Assembly: GCF_015693305.1 (NCBI RefSeq)
Contig: NZ_CP065138.1
Location: 186,001 to 250,000 of the forward strand
From: Sphingobium sp. Cam5-1
Lineage (GTDB): Bacteria; Pseudomonadota; Alphaproteobacteria; Sphingomonadales; Sphingomonadaceae
Direction of reading: 5' to 3'
DNA length: 64,000 nucleotides
Shown: positions 7,692-16,040 of the stretch, piece by piece
Position numbering within the stretch: the stretch's first letter is position 1
Layout of the letters: each line of letters starts with the position of its first letter
Program-made: the position numbers and the translations under genes
Notes under the pieces: model-generated
Told to the model about the DNA's origin: nothing
Databases searched by the model: none
What the model saw: only the letters and a program-made list of their open reading frames with translations

Positions 7692-8159
7692 ATGGCAACG
7701 TCCATTCGTCTTTCGCGCGGTGGTTCCAAGAAGCGTCCTTATTACCGCATCGTCGTGGCCGACAGCCGCGCGCCGCGTGACGGCAAGTTCATCGAGCGTA
7801 TCGGCAGCTACAACCCCGTCCTGCCCAAGGGCGACGAGAAGCGCGTCGTGATCGACGTTGAGCGTGCGAAGCACTGGGTTGCCGCTGGCGCGCAGCCGAC
7901 CGACCGCGTTGCCCGCTTCCTCGACGCGGCTGGCGTGAAGGAACGCGCTGCCCGCAACAATCCGAAGAAGGCTGAGCCGGGCCAGAAGGCCAAGGATCGC
8001 GCCGAAGACCGCGCGACTAAGGCTGCGGAAGCCGCAGAAGCTGCCGAAGCCGCGAAGGCTGCTGCCGCTGAGGCCGCTGCCGCTCCGGCCGCTGAAGAAG
8101 CGCCTGCCGCTGAAGAAGCTGCTCCTGAAGCCGCTTCTGAAGAACAGGCTGAAGGCTGA
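7692..8159 (+). CDS. rpsP: 30S ribosomal protein S16 with Ala/Glu-rich tail
   Basis: A 30S subunit assembly protein. The first 85 residues are the complete S16 fold ([20 protein letters not shown], then [10 protein letters not shown] and [20 protein letters not shown]). The remaining 70 residues are a low-complexity Ala/Glu/Lys tail, so the protein is 155 residues against about 82-90 in E. coli; such tails are common in sphingomonads. An AAAGG element precedes the ATG. It heads the rpsP-rimM-trmD-rplS translation operon. Confidence 0.96.
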   Translation: MATSIRLSRGGSKKRPYYRIVVADSRAPRDGKFIERIGSYNPVLPKGDEKRVVIDVERAKHWVAAGAQPTDRVARFLDAAGVKERAARNNPKKAEPGQKAKDRAEDRATKAAEAAEAAEAAKAAAAEAAAAPAAEEAPAAEEAAPEAASEEQAEG

Positions 8160-8169
8160 CATGATGAAG

Positions 8170-8265
8170 CCCCTCCCTTTCAAGGGAGGGGTTGGGGTGG
8201 GTAGAGCGGGCCTAAGGCTCGCTTCGCTCGCACCCACCCTCAATCCCCTCCCTGGAAGGGAGGGG
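8170..8265. repeat. Family B palindromic repeat between rpsP and rimM
   Basis: The outer hairpins are CCCCTCCCTTTCAAGGGAGGGG on the left (8170-8191) and a second CCCCTCCC/GGGAGGGG hairpin on the right. Inner arms GGTGGGT and ACCCACC enclose GCTCGCTTCGCTCGC. The same plan is seen at 21905-22016 and 24374-24520. Its right end abuts the rimM start and appears to supply the Shine-Dalgarno sequence. Confidence 0.9.
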
Positions 8266-8269
8266 AGGC

Positions 8270-8752
8270 ATGAGCGGCGACAAACCCGTCACTCTCGCCG
8301 TTATCATCGGCGCGCATGGGGTGGCGGGCGAGGTTCGTCTGAAGCTCTTTGGGGAAGGCGTGGAAACGCTCAAATCCTATAAGAGCTTCGACGCTGCGGG
8401 CGGCAAGCTGACGTTGAAGTCGGTGCGTTCCGGCCCCAATGGTGCGGTCGCGCGCTTCGCCGAGATTGGCGATCGCAGCGCCGCCGAAGCGTTGCGTGGG
8501 ACCGAACTGACCGTTCCCCGCTCTGCCCTGCCTCCGCTGGAGGAGGGTGAATATTATCATGCCGACCTCATCGGCTTGCCCTGTTTCTCCAGCGAGAGTG
8601 AGGGGCTGGGCAATATCGTCGCGGTCGAGAATTTCGGCGCTGGCGATATTATCGAGGTCGAACGGCCCAACGGCAAACGCTTCATGGCGCCGATGCATGC
8701 GGTCACGATCGCGGACGGACGGGCCGTGATCGAAGCGGCCTTTGCGGTTTGA
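8270..8752 (+). CDS. rimM: Ribosome maturation factor RimM
   Basis: Binds S19 and helps 16S 3'-domain maturation. The 160 residues include the N-terminal beta-barrel (VTLAVIIGAHGVAGEVRLK, then RGTELTVPRSALPPLEEGEYYHADLIGL) and a C-terminal PRC-barrel-like half ending FMAPMHAVTIADGRAVIEA, all at standard length. The ATG at 8270 is only a few bases after a palindromic repeat whose GGGAGGGG end is the only plausible ribosome-binding site. It sits in the conserved order rpsP-rimM-trmD-rplS, interrupted by one small extra gene. Confidence 0.95.
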   Translation: MSGDKPVTLAVIIGAHGVAGEVRLKLFGEGVETLKSYKSFDAAGGKLTLKSVRSGPNGAVARFAEIGDRSAAEALRGTELTVPRSALPPLEEGEYYHADLIGLPCFSSESEGLGNIVAVENFGAGDIIEVERPNGKRFMAPMHAVTIADGRAVIEAAFAV

Positions 8753-8765
8753 TCGGCGGTCGCTG

Positions 8766-9038
8766 ATGCCCCAAATCCTTACCGCCCTCTATCTGCTGAT
8801 GATGATCGCCGCAGGGTGGCGCTTGTTCACCATGCCATGGAAGCGCGCGTTGAAGATTGGCGCGGCGGTGGCGCTGGTCATCCCTATTCCCCTGCTATTT
8901 CTCCTGCCCGCTTTGATGAACCCGGAGCGGCCCTTTGCCGATCTGCTGCGTGCTATCGGTGTTGCCCTGATGGCAGGCGGCACCGTGTCGTTGCTGGGGG
9001 GCATGTCCGCGGCGTGGCTGCGCAAGCGCAAGGCGTGA
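8766..9038 (+). CDS. Small two-to-three-helix membrane protein, function unknown
   Basis: A protein of about 90 residues, [21 protein letters not shown] onward, with hydrophobic segments at about 3-20, 30-50 and 62-82 and a basic C-terminus (WLRKRKA). It lies between rimM and trmD and overlaps trmD by four bases (GTGA), so it is translationally coupled to it. The start at 8766 is preferred over an upstream in-frame ATG at 8742 that would overlap the end of rimM. I do not recognise a family. The tight packing in a translation operon supports a real gene. Confidence 0.65.
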   Translation: MPQILTALYLLMMIAAGWRLFTMPWKRALKIGAAVALVIPIPLLFLLPALMNPERPFADLLRAIGVALMAGGTVSLLGGMSAAWLRKRKA

Positions 9039-9766
9039 GTTTTCGGACGCAGATATTGACGCTTTATCCGGAGATGTTTCCGGGACCGTTGGGCGTGTCG
9101 CTGGCCGGGCGCGCTCTGGCGGAAGGGAAATGGTCGTGCGATCCGATCCATATCCGCGATTTTGCGACCGACAAGCACCGCACCGTTGACGACACGCCTG
9201 CGGGCGGTGGCGCGGGGATGGTGCTGCGCGCCGACATATTGGGGCTGGCTATCGATCACGCGCTGGAACAGGGGCCGGACCTGCCGGTGATCGCCATGAC
9301 GCCGCGCGGTAAGCCGATCACCCAAACACGCGTGCGCGAACTGGCGGCGGGGCCGGGCGCGACGATATTGTGCGGACGGTTCGAGGGCTTTGACGAGCGT
9401 ATCTTCGAGGCGCGGCCGGTTGAGCAGATCAGCATGGGCGACATCATTTTGTCCGGCGGCGAGATGGGTGCGCTGATGCTGCTCGATGCTTGCATTCGGC
9501 TGCTTCCCGGAGTAATGGGCGCGGCTTCCAGTGGGGATGAAGAGAGCTTCGAAAGCGGCCTTCTCGAATATCCGCACTATACCCGACCCGCTTTGTGGGA
9601 AGGGCGCGCGATCCCTGAAGTGTTGCGATCGGGGGATCATGCGAAAATCGCCGCCTGGCGGAAACAAAGGGCGGAAGATGACACACGGCTAAGGCGGCCG
9701 GACCTTTGGGAACGTCATATCGGCGTTCGGGACCAGCCGCCCTCTGGTGCGCAACGCAAAAGGTAG
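9035..9766 (+). CDS. trmD: tRNA (guanine-N1-)-methyltransferase TrmD
   Basis: Methylates G37 of tRNAs reading CNN codons, preventing +1 frameshifts. The GTG at 9035 overlaps the preceding stop and gives the conserved opening [16 protein letters not shown]; translation from upstream would run through the small membrane protein. The SPOUT trefoil-knot region is clear: [26 protein letters not shown] and [19 protein letters not shown]. At 243 residues it has normal length. It is followed after 11 bases by rplS, so it is cotranscribed. Confidence 0.95.
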   Translation: MSFRTQILTLYPEMFPGPLGVSLAGRALAEGKWSCDPIHIRDFATDKHRTVDDTPAGGGAGMVLRADILGLAIDHALEQGPDLPVIAMTPRGKPITQTRVRELAAGPGATILCGRFEGFDERIFEARPVEQISMGDIILSGGEMGALMLLDACIRLLPGVMGAASSGDEESFESGLLEYPHYTRPALWEGRAIPEVLRSGDHAKIAAWRKQRAEDDTRLRRPDLWERHIGVRDQPPSGAQRKR

Positions 9767-9777
9767 GACTTTAAGTC

Positions 9778-10146
9778 ATGAACTTGATCCAGCAGATCGA
9801 GGCCGAAAACATCGCGGCCCTCGCCAAGGATATCCCGGAATTCCGCCCCGGCGACACGCTGCGCGTCGGTGTGAAGGTCGTCGAAGGCGACCGCAGCCGC
9901 GTCCAGAACTATGAAGGCGTGTGCATCGCCCGCTCGAACAAGGGCATGGGCAGCAACTTCACCGTGCGCAAGATTTCGTTCGGTGAAGGCGTGGAGCGTG
10001 TGTTCCCGCTCTATTCGCCCAACCTCGATTCGATCACCGTCGTGCGTCGTGGCGTCGTGCGTCGTGCGAAGCTCTATTATCTGCGTGGCCGCACCGGCAA
10101 GCGCGCTCGCATCGCCGAGCGCCGCGACGTCCGCACCGAGGACTGA
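9778..10146 (+). CDS. rplS: 50S ribosomal protein L19
   Basis: Located at the 30S-50S interface. The 122 residues match L19 throughout: [20 protein letters not shown], then [20 protein letters not shown] and a basic tail. Length is typical. It is the last gene of the rpsP operon and is followed by a strong intrinsic terminator at 10178-10212. Confidence 0.97.
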   Translation: MNLIQQIEAENIAALAKDIPEFRPGDTLRVGVKVVEGDRSRVQNYEGVCIARSNKGMGSNFTVRKISFGEGVERVFPLYSPNLDSITVVRRGVVRRAKLYYLRGRTGKRARIAERRDVRTED

Positions 10147-10177
10147 TCATCCTCTCGGCTTTAGGGTCGCTATGTTG

Positions 10178-10212
10178 AACAGGCGGCGCTCGAAAGAGCG
10201 CCGCCTGTTTGC
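10178..10212 (+). terminator. Intrinsic terminator of the rpsP-rplS operon
   Basis: A perfect 14-bp stem (10178-10191 with 10196-10209) with a GAAA tetraloop; the stem ends in TGTTTGC. It lies between convergent genes and closes the translation operon. Confidence 0.9.
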
Positions 10213-10240
10213 TTATGGGGCCGATTGACCCGGTCAGATC

Positions 10241-11233
10241 CTATTGGACTTTGGCAGGAAGCGCCGCCTTTTCTGGTCGCGTCTTCCACAATGACCAGCC
10301 CACGCCGCCTGCCAGAATGGCAAAGGTGACGGCCAGCGAGACCGGCGGCGGGATTTTGGCCAGCCCCAACGCGTCGGCGACAAATATCTTCGATCCAATG
10401 AAGATCAGCAGCAGGCTGAGCGCATATTTGAGATAGTGGAAACGCTCCACCATCGCGGCCAGGGCGAAATAGAGCGCGCGCAGGCCAAGGATCGCGAAGA
10501 TGTTGGACGTGTAGACGATGAACGGGTCCGTTGTGATCGCGAAGATCGCCGGCACCGAATCGACCGCGAACACCACATCGACAAATTCGATCATGACCAG
10601 CGCCAGGAACAGCGGCGTGAAGAACAGAGCCATCTTTCCGGTTCGGGGATCGGTCTGTCTCACCCAGAAATGCCGACCATGCAGAGTGTCGGTCACCCTC
10701 ATGCGGCGCTTGACCCAGCGCAGCACCGGCGACGCGCCGACGTCATAGTCCTTCTCCGCGGTCATCCACATCTTGATGCCGGTCGCGATCAGGAAGGCGG
10801 CGAAGAAATAGAGCAGCCAACCCCATTGCTGCACCGCCGCCGCGCCGAAGCCGATCATCACCGCGCGCAACAGGATGACGCCCAATATGCCCCAGAAGAG
10901 CACCCGATGCTGATAGAGACGCGGTATGCCGAAATAGGTGAATATCATCGCGATGACGAAGACATTGTCCATCGCCAGGCTTTTTTCGACGACAAAGCCG
11001 GTGACGTAATTGAGGCCCGCCGTCGCGCCCATCTGCCACCATATCCAGGCACCAAACCCCAGGCCGAGAAGGATGTAGAAGGCGGAAAGGGTAAGGCTTT
11101 CGCGCACGCCAATCTCGCGTTCGCGCCGGTGCAGGACGCCGAGGTCCAGCGCCAGCAGGGCGATCACGATGCTAAGGAAGGACAGCCACATCCAGAGTGG
11201 CGTATCGAGCCAGGCCAGCGATAGGAAATCCAT
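10241..11233 (-). CDS. TerC/Alx family integral membrane protein
   Basis: A 330-residue polytopic protein with about nine transmembrane segments. The TerC signature is visible in NVFVIAMIFTYFGIPRLYQHRVLFWGILG, with the conserved acidic and aromatic positions (EKSLAMDN and FVDVVFAVDSVPAIFAIT). Family members include Alx/MntX, implicated in manganese export, and TerC, which helps metal-load exoenzymes. The middle cytoplasmic loop (MTAEKDYDVGAS to PRTGKMALF) is normal for Alx-like proteins. The manganese role is family knowledge, and no known manganese riboswitch could be recognised upstream. A small ORF ends four bases before its start. Confidence 0.87.
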   Translation of the reverse strand: MDFLSLAWLDTPLWMWLSFLSIVIALLALDLGVLHRREREIGVRESLTLSAFYILLGLGFGAWIWWQMGATAGLNYVTGFVVEKSLAMDNVFVIAMIFTYFGIPRLYQHRVLFWGILGVILLRAVMIGFGAAAVQQWGWLLYFFAAFLIATGIKMWMTAEKDYDVGASPVLRWVKRRMRVTDTLHGRHFWVRQTDPRTGKMALFFTPLFLALVMIEFVDVVFAVDSVPAIFAITTDPFIVYTSNIFAILGLRALYFALAAMVERFHYLKYALSLLLIFIGSKIFVADALGLAKIPPPVSLAVTFAILAGGVGWSLWKTRPEKAALPAKVQ

Positions 11234-11237
11234 GGCG

Positions 11238-11417
11238 TCAGCTCCCGTTCCAGGCAGGGCGCGCTATCGACCGGCGCAGGCGGGCGTTCAGTTGATCCCT
11301 GCGCTGCAACAGCCTTTCGATGCGGCGGGGATCAGGTGCTGAGCGCAGCCGCTCCATCCGCAACTGGTCATCGACGCGCTGCGCCAGAAGCATGAGAATA
11401 AAGGTGAAAGGCTTCAT
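11238..11417 (-). CDS. Small basic coiled-coil protein, possibly DUF465/YdcH-like
   Basis: 59 residues from the ATG at 11417, preceded by AGAGG at nine bases. After a short hydrophobic start (MKPFTFILMLLAQ) the rest is an Arg-rich helical hairpin (RMERLRSAPDPRRIERLLQRRDQ read in two pieces), reminiscent of YdcH-type proteins, which have two short helices with a Pro break. It is coupled to the TerC-like gene with only a few bases between them. Codon use looks like its neighbours. The family is a guess. Confidence 0.5.
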   Translation of the reverse strand: MKPFTFILMLLAQRVDDQLRMERLRSAPDPRRIERLLQRRDQLNARLRRSIARPAWNGS

Positions 11418-11624
11418 ATGTGCCATCCTCTTTCGTGCGTTTCGCTCGATCGGATGACAGGGAGGGATAAGGAACCTGCACCGGTGTCACCCGATGCGGT
11501 CCGACATCACGTCGCTTCTGGGGAGAAGCAGCGCCAGAGGGGCCCGGTCCGCAGAGATGGGGATAACCGGTTCCCGCGCGGGGCGCAAGTCCGGCGGGGT
11601 AGCCTTAGTGCTGCCGTGCCACGA

Positions 11625-12899
11625 TCAGGCCGGTTGTCGGCTCGTAAACCACAGCCCGCCCAGGCTGATCGCTGCCGCCGCCGACATATAGAGGCCGACG
11701 AGCGCCACGCCCTGCACCTGGATCAGCCAGGTCGCGACGATAGGGGCGAGCGCACCGCCGATGATGCCGCCGAGGTTGAAGGAGAAGGAGGCGCCCGTGT
11801 AGCGTAGCTGGACCGGGAAGAGGTGGGGCAGATAGGCGCCCAGCGGCCCGTAGACGAAGCCCATCAGGAATAGGGCGAGGCTGAGGATCAGGAAGATCGG
11901 CAGCAATTGTCCGGTGCCCATGGCGGGGCCGAAGATGATCCCCATGAGGACGGTGCCGATGCAGCCTGCGACGAGTACACGGGTGGGGCTGGTCTTATCC
12001 GCCCACCATCCGGCGATGACGATGCTTAAGCCCATGAACAGGATCGCGCCGAGCTGGATCGCCAGGAAGGTTTCGCGATCGATCTTGAGGGTGGTGGTGC
12101 CGTAGCCGAGCGCGAAGGCGGTCGCGATATAATAGACGGCGAAGCAGGCGACGACGGCGAAGGTGCCTGCGATGGCTGCGCCCAGATGGTTGGAGAGGAG
12201 CGTCGCGAGGGGGAGTGCGGGCGGCGGTGCTTCGGCTTGCGCGGCGGCGAACTCTGGCGTTTCGGTGAGTTTCAGCCGGACCCAGAGGCCAAGGAACACC
12301 AGCACCGCGCTGCCAAGGAAGGGCAGGCGCCAGCCCCAGGCGAAGAAATCCTTGTCCGTCAGGAACATGCCCAGGATCAGGAACAGGCCGTTGGCGGCGA
12401 GGAAGCCGACGGGTGCGCCCAGCTGCGGAAACATGCCGAAGCGGGCGCGCCATCCGGGCGGGGCGTTTTCCACCGCCAGCAGCGCCGCGCCGCCCCATTC
12501 TCCGCCCAGGCCGAAGCCCTGACCGAAGCGCAGGATGCACAGGATCAGCGGCGCCCACCAGCCGATCATCTGGTAGGTCGGCAGGAAACCGATGGCGAGC
12601 GTCGATCCGCCCATCAGCATGAGCGAGGTGACGAGCGTCGCCTTGCGGCCGATGCGGTCGCCATAATGGCCGAACACGGCTGCACCCAGGGGCCGGGCGA
12701 AGAAGGCGAGGGCGAGGCTGCCATAGGCGGCGAGAAGCTGGGCCGAAGGGGAGGAGGCGGGGAAGAAGAGCGGGCCGAACACGAGGCTGGCGGCGGTGGC
12801 GTAGATGTAGAAGTCGTAAAATTCGACCGCCGTGCCGATCAGGCTGGCTGCCAGCACCCGCTTGTGGCGCAGCATTGCGCCGATTCCTTCGCTTGCCAT
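11625..12899 (-). CDS. MFS transporter, metabolite:H+ symporter (MHS) family
   Basis: 424 residues with twelve predicted membrane segments. The opening GTAVEFYDFYIYATAASLVF, the loop GHYGDRIGRKATLV and the RFGQGFGLGGEWGGAALLAVE segment identify the MHS subfamily (relatives of ShiA, KgtP and YhjE), which import organic acids with protons. The substrate cannot be told from sequence. The gene stands alone: no catabolic gene adjoins it, and a non-coding stretch of about 200 bp separates it from the next minus-strand gene. Confidence 0.87.
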   Translation of the reverse strand: MASEGIGAMLRHKRVLAASLIGTAVEFYDFYIYATAASLVFGPLFFPASSPSAQLLAAYGSLALAFFARPLGAAVFGHYGDRIGRKATLVTSLMLMGGSTLAIGFLPTYQMIGWWAPLILCILRFGQGFGLGGEWGGAALLAVENAPPGWRARFGMFPQLGAPVGFLAANGLFLILGMFLTDKDFFAWGWRLPFLGSAVLVFLGLWVRLKLTETPEFAAAQAEAPPPALPLATLLSNHLGAAIAGTFAVVACFAVYYIATAFALGYGTTTLKIDRETFLAIQLGAILFMGLSIVIAGWWADKTSPTRVLVAGCIGTVLMGIIFGPAMGTGQLLPIFLILSLALFLMGFVYGPLGAYLPHLFPVQLRYTGASFSFNLGGIIGGALAPIVATWLIQVQGVALVGLYMSAAAAISLGGLWFTSRQPA

Positions 12900-12967
12900 A
12901 TGTCCGTCTGTCCCCCTGTATTCTCTTTCAGCATTTTTCCTCGACCGTCCCGACGCAAGAAAGGAAA

Positions 12968-12994
12968 GGGCTTCGACAGGCTCAGCCCGAACGG
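12968..12994. repeat. Family C short repeat (TTCGACAGGCTCAGCCCGAAC)
   Basis: A 27-bp imperfect palindrome, GGGCTTCGACAGGCTCAGCC followed by CGAACGG, between the transporter and the RNA methylase. The same unit lies in the opposite orientation at 43021-43048. This type of unit is widespread in proteobacterial intergenic DNA. Confidence 0.75.
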
Positions 12995-13014
12995 GGAGGG
13001 GTTAGCTGGAGCTT

Positions 13015-13815
13015 CTAACGACGTGCCCGTTTCTGGTTCAGCAGTTCGTAAGCCATCACCGCGCAGGCGACGGCGGCGTTGAGGCTGTCGGCCTTGCCCA
13101 GCATCGGCATTTTTACCAGCTGGTCGCACTCGGCCTCATAGGATTCGGGGAGGCCCTGCGCCTCGTTGCCGACGAGCAGGAAGGCCGGGCTGGCATAGCG
13201 CGGTTCCTGATAATCCTGCGTGGCTTTGAGACTTGTGCCGATGAGTTCGCCCGGCCCCTGCCGCAGCCACGCCAAGAATTCGCCCCAGCGCGCCTGAGTG
13301 ATGGATTGGGTGAAGAGCGCGCCCATCGACGCGCGAACGGACTCAACGGAAAAGGGATCGACGCAATCGTCGATCAGGATGAGGCCGCCAGCGCCCACCG
13401 CGTCGCCGGTGCGCAATATGGTGCCAAGATTGCCGGGATCGCGCAGCGACTGGGCGACGATCCAGATGTCCGCCTTGCTGCGGTCGAGCTTTTCCAGCGG
13501 GGTGAGCCGGTCGCGATAGACGCCGACGACAGCCTGGGCGTTATCCTTGCCGGAAATCTTGGAGAGAATGTCCGGCGTGGTTTCGATGACATCGCCGCCT
13601 GATGCCTCCATCGCCGCGATCAGGTCTGCCGCGAGCGGGTGGGTGGACCCGGCGTGGAACAGCATTTCCGGCAGCACGCCTTCCTCGCGCGCCTCGGTGA
13701 GTATGCGCAAGCCCTCGGCCAGGAACAGCCCTTCGGCCTTGCGGAACTTCTTTTCGCGCAAGGAGCGGACGCGCTTCACCAGCGGGTTGGAAAATCCGGT
13801 GATCTCGCGTGCCAC
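13015..13815 (-). CDS. SpoU/TrmH-family RNA 2'-O-methyltransferase
   Basis: 266 residues. An N-terminal substrate-binding region (NPLVKRVRSLREKKFRKAEG, the L30e-like part) is followed by the SPOUT knot domain with the family motifs QSLRDPGNLGTILRTGDAVG, DDCVDPFSVESVRASMGALF and FLLVGNEAQGLP, and the final LNAAVACAVMAYEL. Members methylate ribose in rRNA (RlmB-like) or tRNA. Which RNA is modified here cannot be told. The gene stands alone on the minus strand. Confidence 0.9.
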   Translation of the reverse strand: MAREITGFSNPLVKRVRSLREKKFRKAEGLFLAEGLRILTEAREEGVLPEMLFHAGSTHPLAADLIAAMEASGGDVIETTPDILSKISGKDNAQAVVGVYRDRLTPLEKLDRSKADIWIVAQSLRDPGNLGTILRTGDAVGAGGLILIDDCVDPFSVESVRASMGALFTQSITQARWGEFLAWLRQGPGELIGTSLKATQDYQEPRYASPAFLLVGNEAQGLPESYEAECDQLVKMPMLGKADSLNAAVACAVMAYELLNQKRARR

Positions 13816-13879
13816 TGCGCCTGCTCTGCTCCTGGGATGAGGCGGCCTCTCTATCGGGCCCGGGCGGAGCGCGGAAGAG

Positions 13880-14152
13880 CTATTCTTCGCCGAATTTGTC
13901 TTCGACCAGCGTCACCAACTTGCCGAGCGATTCCTCGGCATCGGGCCCCTTGGCGCTGATGGTAATGGAATCGCCCAACGCCGCGCCCAACATCATGAGG
14001 CCCATGATCGACGTGCCGGTCACCTCGCTGCCATCCTTGCGCACGGTGATCTGGGCGGGAAGGCCGCTGGCCAGCGTCACGAACTTGGCGCTGGCGCGCG
14101 CGTGGAGGCCGCGCTTGTTGCTGATCAGGACTTGCCTGGTGATTTCGCTCAT
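13880..14152 (-). CDS. ptsH: HPr phosphocarrier protein
   Basis: A 90-residue HPr. The active-site His17 is in RGLHARASAKFV, and the regulatory serine, equivalent to Ser46, is in TGTSIMGLMMLGAAL (about Ser49), with the full Gly-rich context needed by HPr kinase. The gene overlaps the EIIA gene by four bases. No EIIB/EIIC transporter or enzyme I is present here, so this belongs to the regulatory PTS of alphaproteobacteria rather than to a sugar transporter. Confidence 0.94.
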   Translation of the reverse strand: MSEITRQVLISNKRGLHARASAKFVTLASGLPAQITVRKDGSEVTGTSIMGLMMLGAALGDSITISAKGPDAEESLGKLVTLVEDKFGEE

Positions 14153-14553
14153 GTGGTGCTGCCCAACAATTCGGATGCGACGCTGATATATTTTTGGCCT
14201 GCTTCGCGCGCGGCGGCGACGGCCTGGCGCACGTCCATGACCTTGCGCGCGCTTTCCAGGCGGATGAGCATGGGCAGGTTGATGCCCGCGATAACCTCGA
14301 TCTCGCCCGCCTTTAGCAGCGATATGGCAAGGTTGGACGGGGTGCCGCCGAACAGGTCGGTGAGGAGTATGACGCCAGACCCGTCATTCACCCGCTCCAC
14401 CGCCGATGCGATGTCGGCGCGGCGCACTTCCATGTCGTCCTCCGGGCCGATGCAGATGGTCGCGATCTGCTGCTGCGGACCGACCACATGCTCCATCGCG
14501 ACGACAAATTCCGTCGCCAGTGACCCATGAGTGACGAGAACAAGTCCTATCAT
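14149..14553 (-). CDS. PTS system EIIA component, mannose family
   Basis: A 134-residue EIIA-Man domain. The phosphorylated His9 is in LVLVTHGSLATEF, and the LLTDLFGGTPSNLA motif is present. Alphaproteobacteria commonly keep this single-domain protein with HPr and HprK as a regulatory phosphorelay, with outputs to carbon and nitrogen status and envelope regulators. It lies between rapZ (31 bases upstream) and ptsH (overlap), so the order hprK-rapZ-EIIA-ptsH forms one likely transcript. Confidence 0.92.
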   Translation of the reverse strand: MIGLVLVTHGSLATEFVVAMEHVVGPQQQIATICIGPEDDMEVRRADIASAVERVNDGSGVILLTDLFGGTPSNLAISLLKAGEIEVIAGINLPMLIRLESARKVMDVRQAVAAAREAGQKYISVASELLGSTT

Positions 14554-14583
14554 CTACCTACTCGGCCCACATTGTTTCATGAT

Positions 14584-15516
14584 TTAAGCTTTCGGGCCTC
14601 CCGGTTCGCGCTTCTCCAGACTGTCCTGGGGCGCTGATTCCATATTGCGGTGCGAGACCGTGGGCGAAAAGCCCGCCTCTTGCAAGTATTTGGCGACCCG
14701 TTCGGCAACATGGACTGAACGGTGCCGTCCCCCGGTACATCCGAAGGCGACAGTCACATAGGATTTGCCGCTTTCCTGATAGCGGGGCAAGAGCAGCGCC
14801 AGCAGTTCCTCTATGCGGCGCACGGCGTCCTCATAGGCGGGATCTTCGATGATATAGGCGGCGACATCGGGGTCCAGCCCGGTCTTGGGCTTCAGTTCCG
14901 CTTCCCAATGCGGATTGCGCAGGAAGCGCATGTCGAAGACCAAATCCGCGTTCAGGGGGACGCCGCGCGAAAAGCCGAAGGACATGATCGTCAGCACCGG
15001 GGCGGACAGGCCGTCGCGCGAAAAGCGGTTGCGGATTTCCTGTTGCAGCGCGTTGCTGGTCAGGCTGGTCGTATCGATGACATGGCTGGCCCAGCGGCGC
15101 AGCGGGTCGGTCAGCTCCCGTTCGCGGGCGAGGCCGTGGGTCGCCGGGCGATCCGAAGCCAGCGGGTGACGGCGCCGTGTCTCGGCAAAGCGGCGCTCCA
15201 GTTCCATGTCGGAACAGTCGAGAAAGAGCGTCTCGACGTCATGGCCCCGGCGCGTTCGCAGGGCCTTTATGCGCTGAACGATCGTGTGCGCGTCGAACCC
15301 ACGGGTGCGCGCGTCGATGCCGAGCGCCAGTGGACGGTCATCCAGTTCCTCGTGACCGGCGGGCACGGGCGTGTCGAGCAGCCGCTCCAGCAGGAGGAGG
15401 GGAAGGTTGTCCACGACTTCCCAACCCATGTCCTCCAGCGTCTTGAGCGCCGTCGTCTTGCCCGCGCCGGAAAGGCCGGACACCAGCAGGATGGTCTTGG
15501 GCGTCCGTGCGGTCAC
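14584..15516 (-). CDS. rapZ: RNase adapter / nucleotide-binding protein RapZ
   Basis: A P-loop protein whose E. coli homologue guides RNase E to the GlmZ sRNA and senses glucosamine-6-phosphate. The Walker A GLSGAGKTT is at residues 14-22. The GIDARTRGFD motif and the C-terminal hallmark GCTGGRHRSVHVAERVA are present. The length of 310 residues includes an unremarkable tail. It starts with GTG at 15516, overlapping the hprK stop (GTGA), so the two are translationally coupled. The sRNA partner is unknown in alphaproteobacteria. Confidence 0.94.
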   Translation of the reverse strand: MTARTPKTILLVSGLSGAGKTTALKTLEDMGWEVVDNLPLLLLERLLDTPVPAGHEELDDRPLALGIDARTRGFDAHTIVQRIKALRTRRGHDVETLFLDCSDMELERRFAETRRRHPLASDRPATHGLARERELTDPLRRWASHVIDTTSLTSNALQQEIRNRFSRDGLSAPVLTIMSFGFSRGVPLNADLVFDMRFLRNPHWEAELKPKTGLDPDVAAYIIEDPAYEDAVRRIEELLALLLPRYQESGKSYVTVAFGCTGGRHRSVHVAERVAKYLQEAGFSPTVSHRNMESAPQDSLEKREPGGPKA

Positions 15517-15946
15517 GCCAGCCCCATCGTCTTGAGCGCAAGTTCGACCTTGATCGGCGCCGATGCTTCAAAGGGGGAAACCTTAACCACCGGCAGGGGG
15601 ACACCGGCGACGAGCCATTCTTCGGGGTCGCCCGGCATGCGATCAATGTCCTGCGACAGGTCGATGATCAACGCCAACCGCGCCCCGTCGATCGACGGCA
15701 GGTCCACGACTCCGACGCCGCGCACCTCCATCATTCCGGCGATCGTGGCTGGCGCAGACGCCTCCAGCTGCCCCCGCTGGACCGCACGATGGTGTAGTCG
15801 TCGCTGATGAGCATGGCGCCACGGTCGATCAGGCGTAGGGCGAGATCCGATTTGCCCGCGCCGCTCGCGCCGCAGATCAGCACGGCCCGCCCGTCTATCG
15901 CGACGCTTGTCGCATGCATTGTTTCGGTTGAGTCTTGCGCCGCCAT
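15513..15946 (-). pseudogene. hprK: HPr kinase/phosphorylase, short alphaproteobacterial form, single-base frameshift
   Basis: Two overlapping frames together give one HprK. The first (15946 to about 15776) encodes HATSVAIDGRAVLICGASGAGKSD with the Walker A GASGAGKS and then DRGAMLISDDYTIVR. The second (from about 15775 to 15513) encodes QLEASAPATIAGMMEVRG, DLPSIDGARLALIIDL and the C-terminus. The break falls at a run of five C on the plus strand (15771-15775; five G in the mRNA); one more G would join the halves smoothly as VRSSGGQLE. It may be a true pseudogene, a phase-variable tract or an assembly error. Everything downstream, including the coupled rapZ, is intact. The short form lacking the N-terminal domain is normal for alphaproteobacteria. 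Confidence 0.85.
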
Positions 15947-16040
15947 GTCCCTGAACGCATCCTAGACCTTGCGACGGTGCGTGTGAATCGAATTGACGCA
16001 AAGAATTCATGCAAAGGTCAAAAACCTTCGAGCGGCCGTC

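Noticed and set aside
11427..11600. Possible manganese (yybP-ykoY) riboswitch upstream of the TerC-like gene
   Set aside because: A GGGGAGAAGC-like segment is present but on the plus strand, the wrong orientation for the minus-strand TerC gene, and the other consensus parts are missing.
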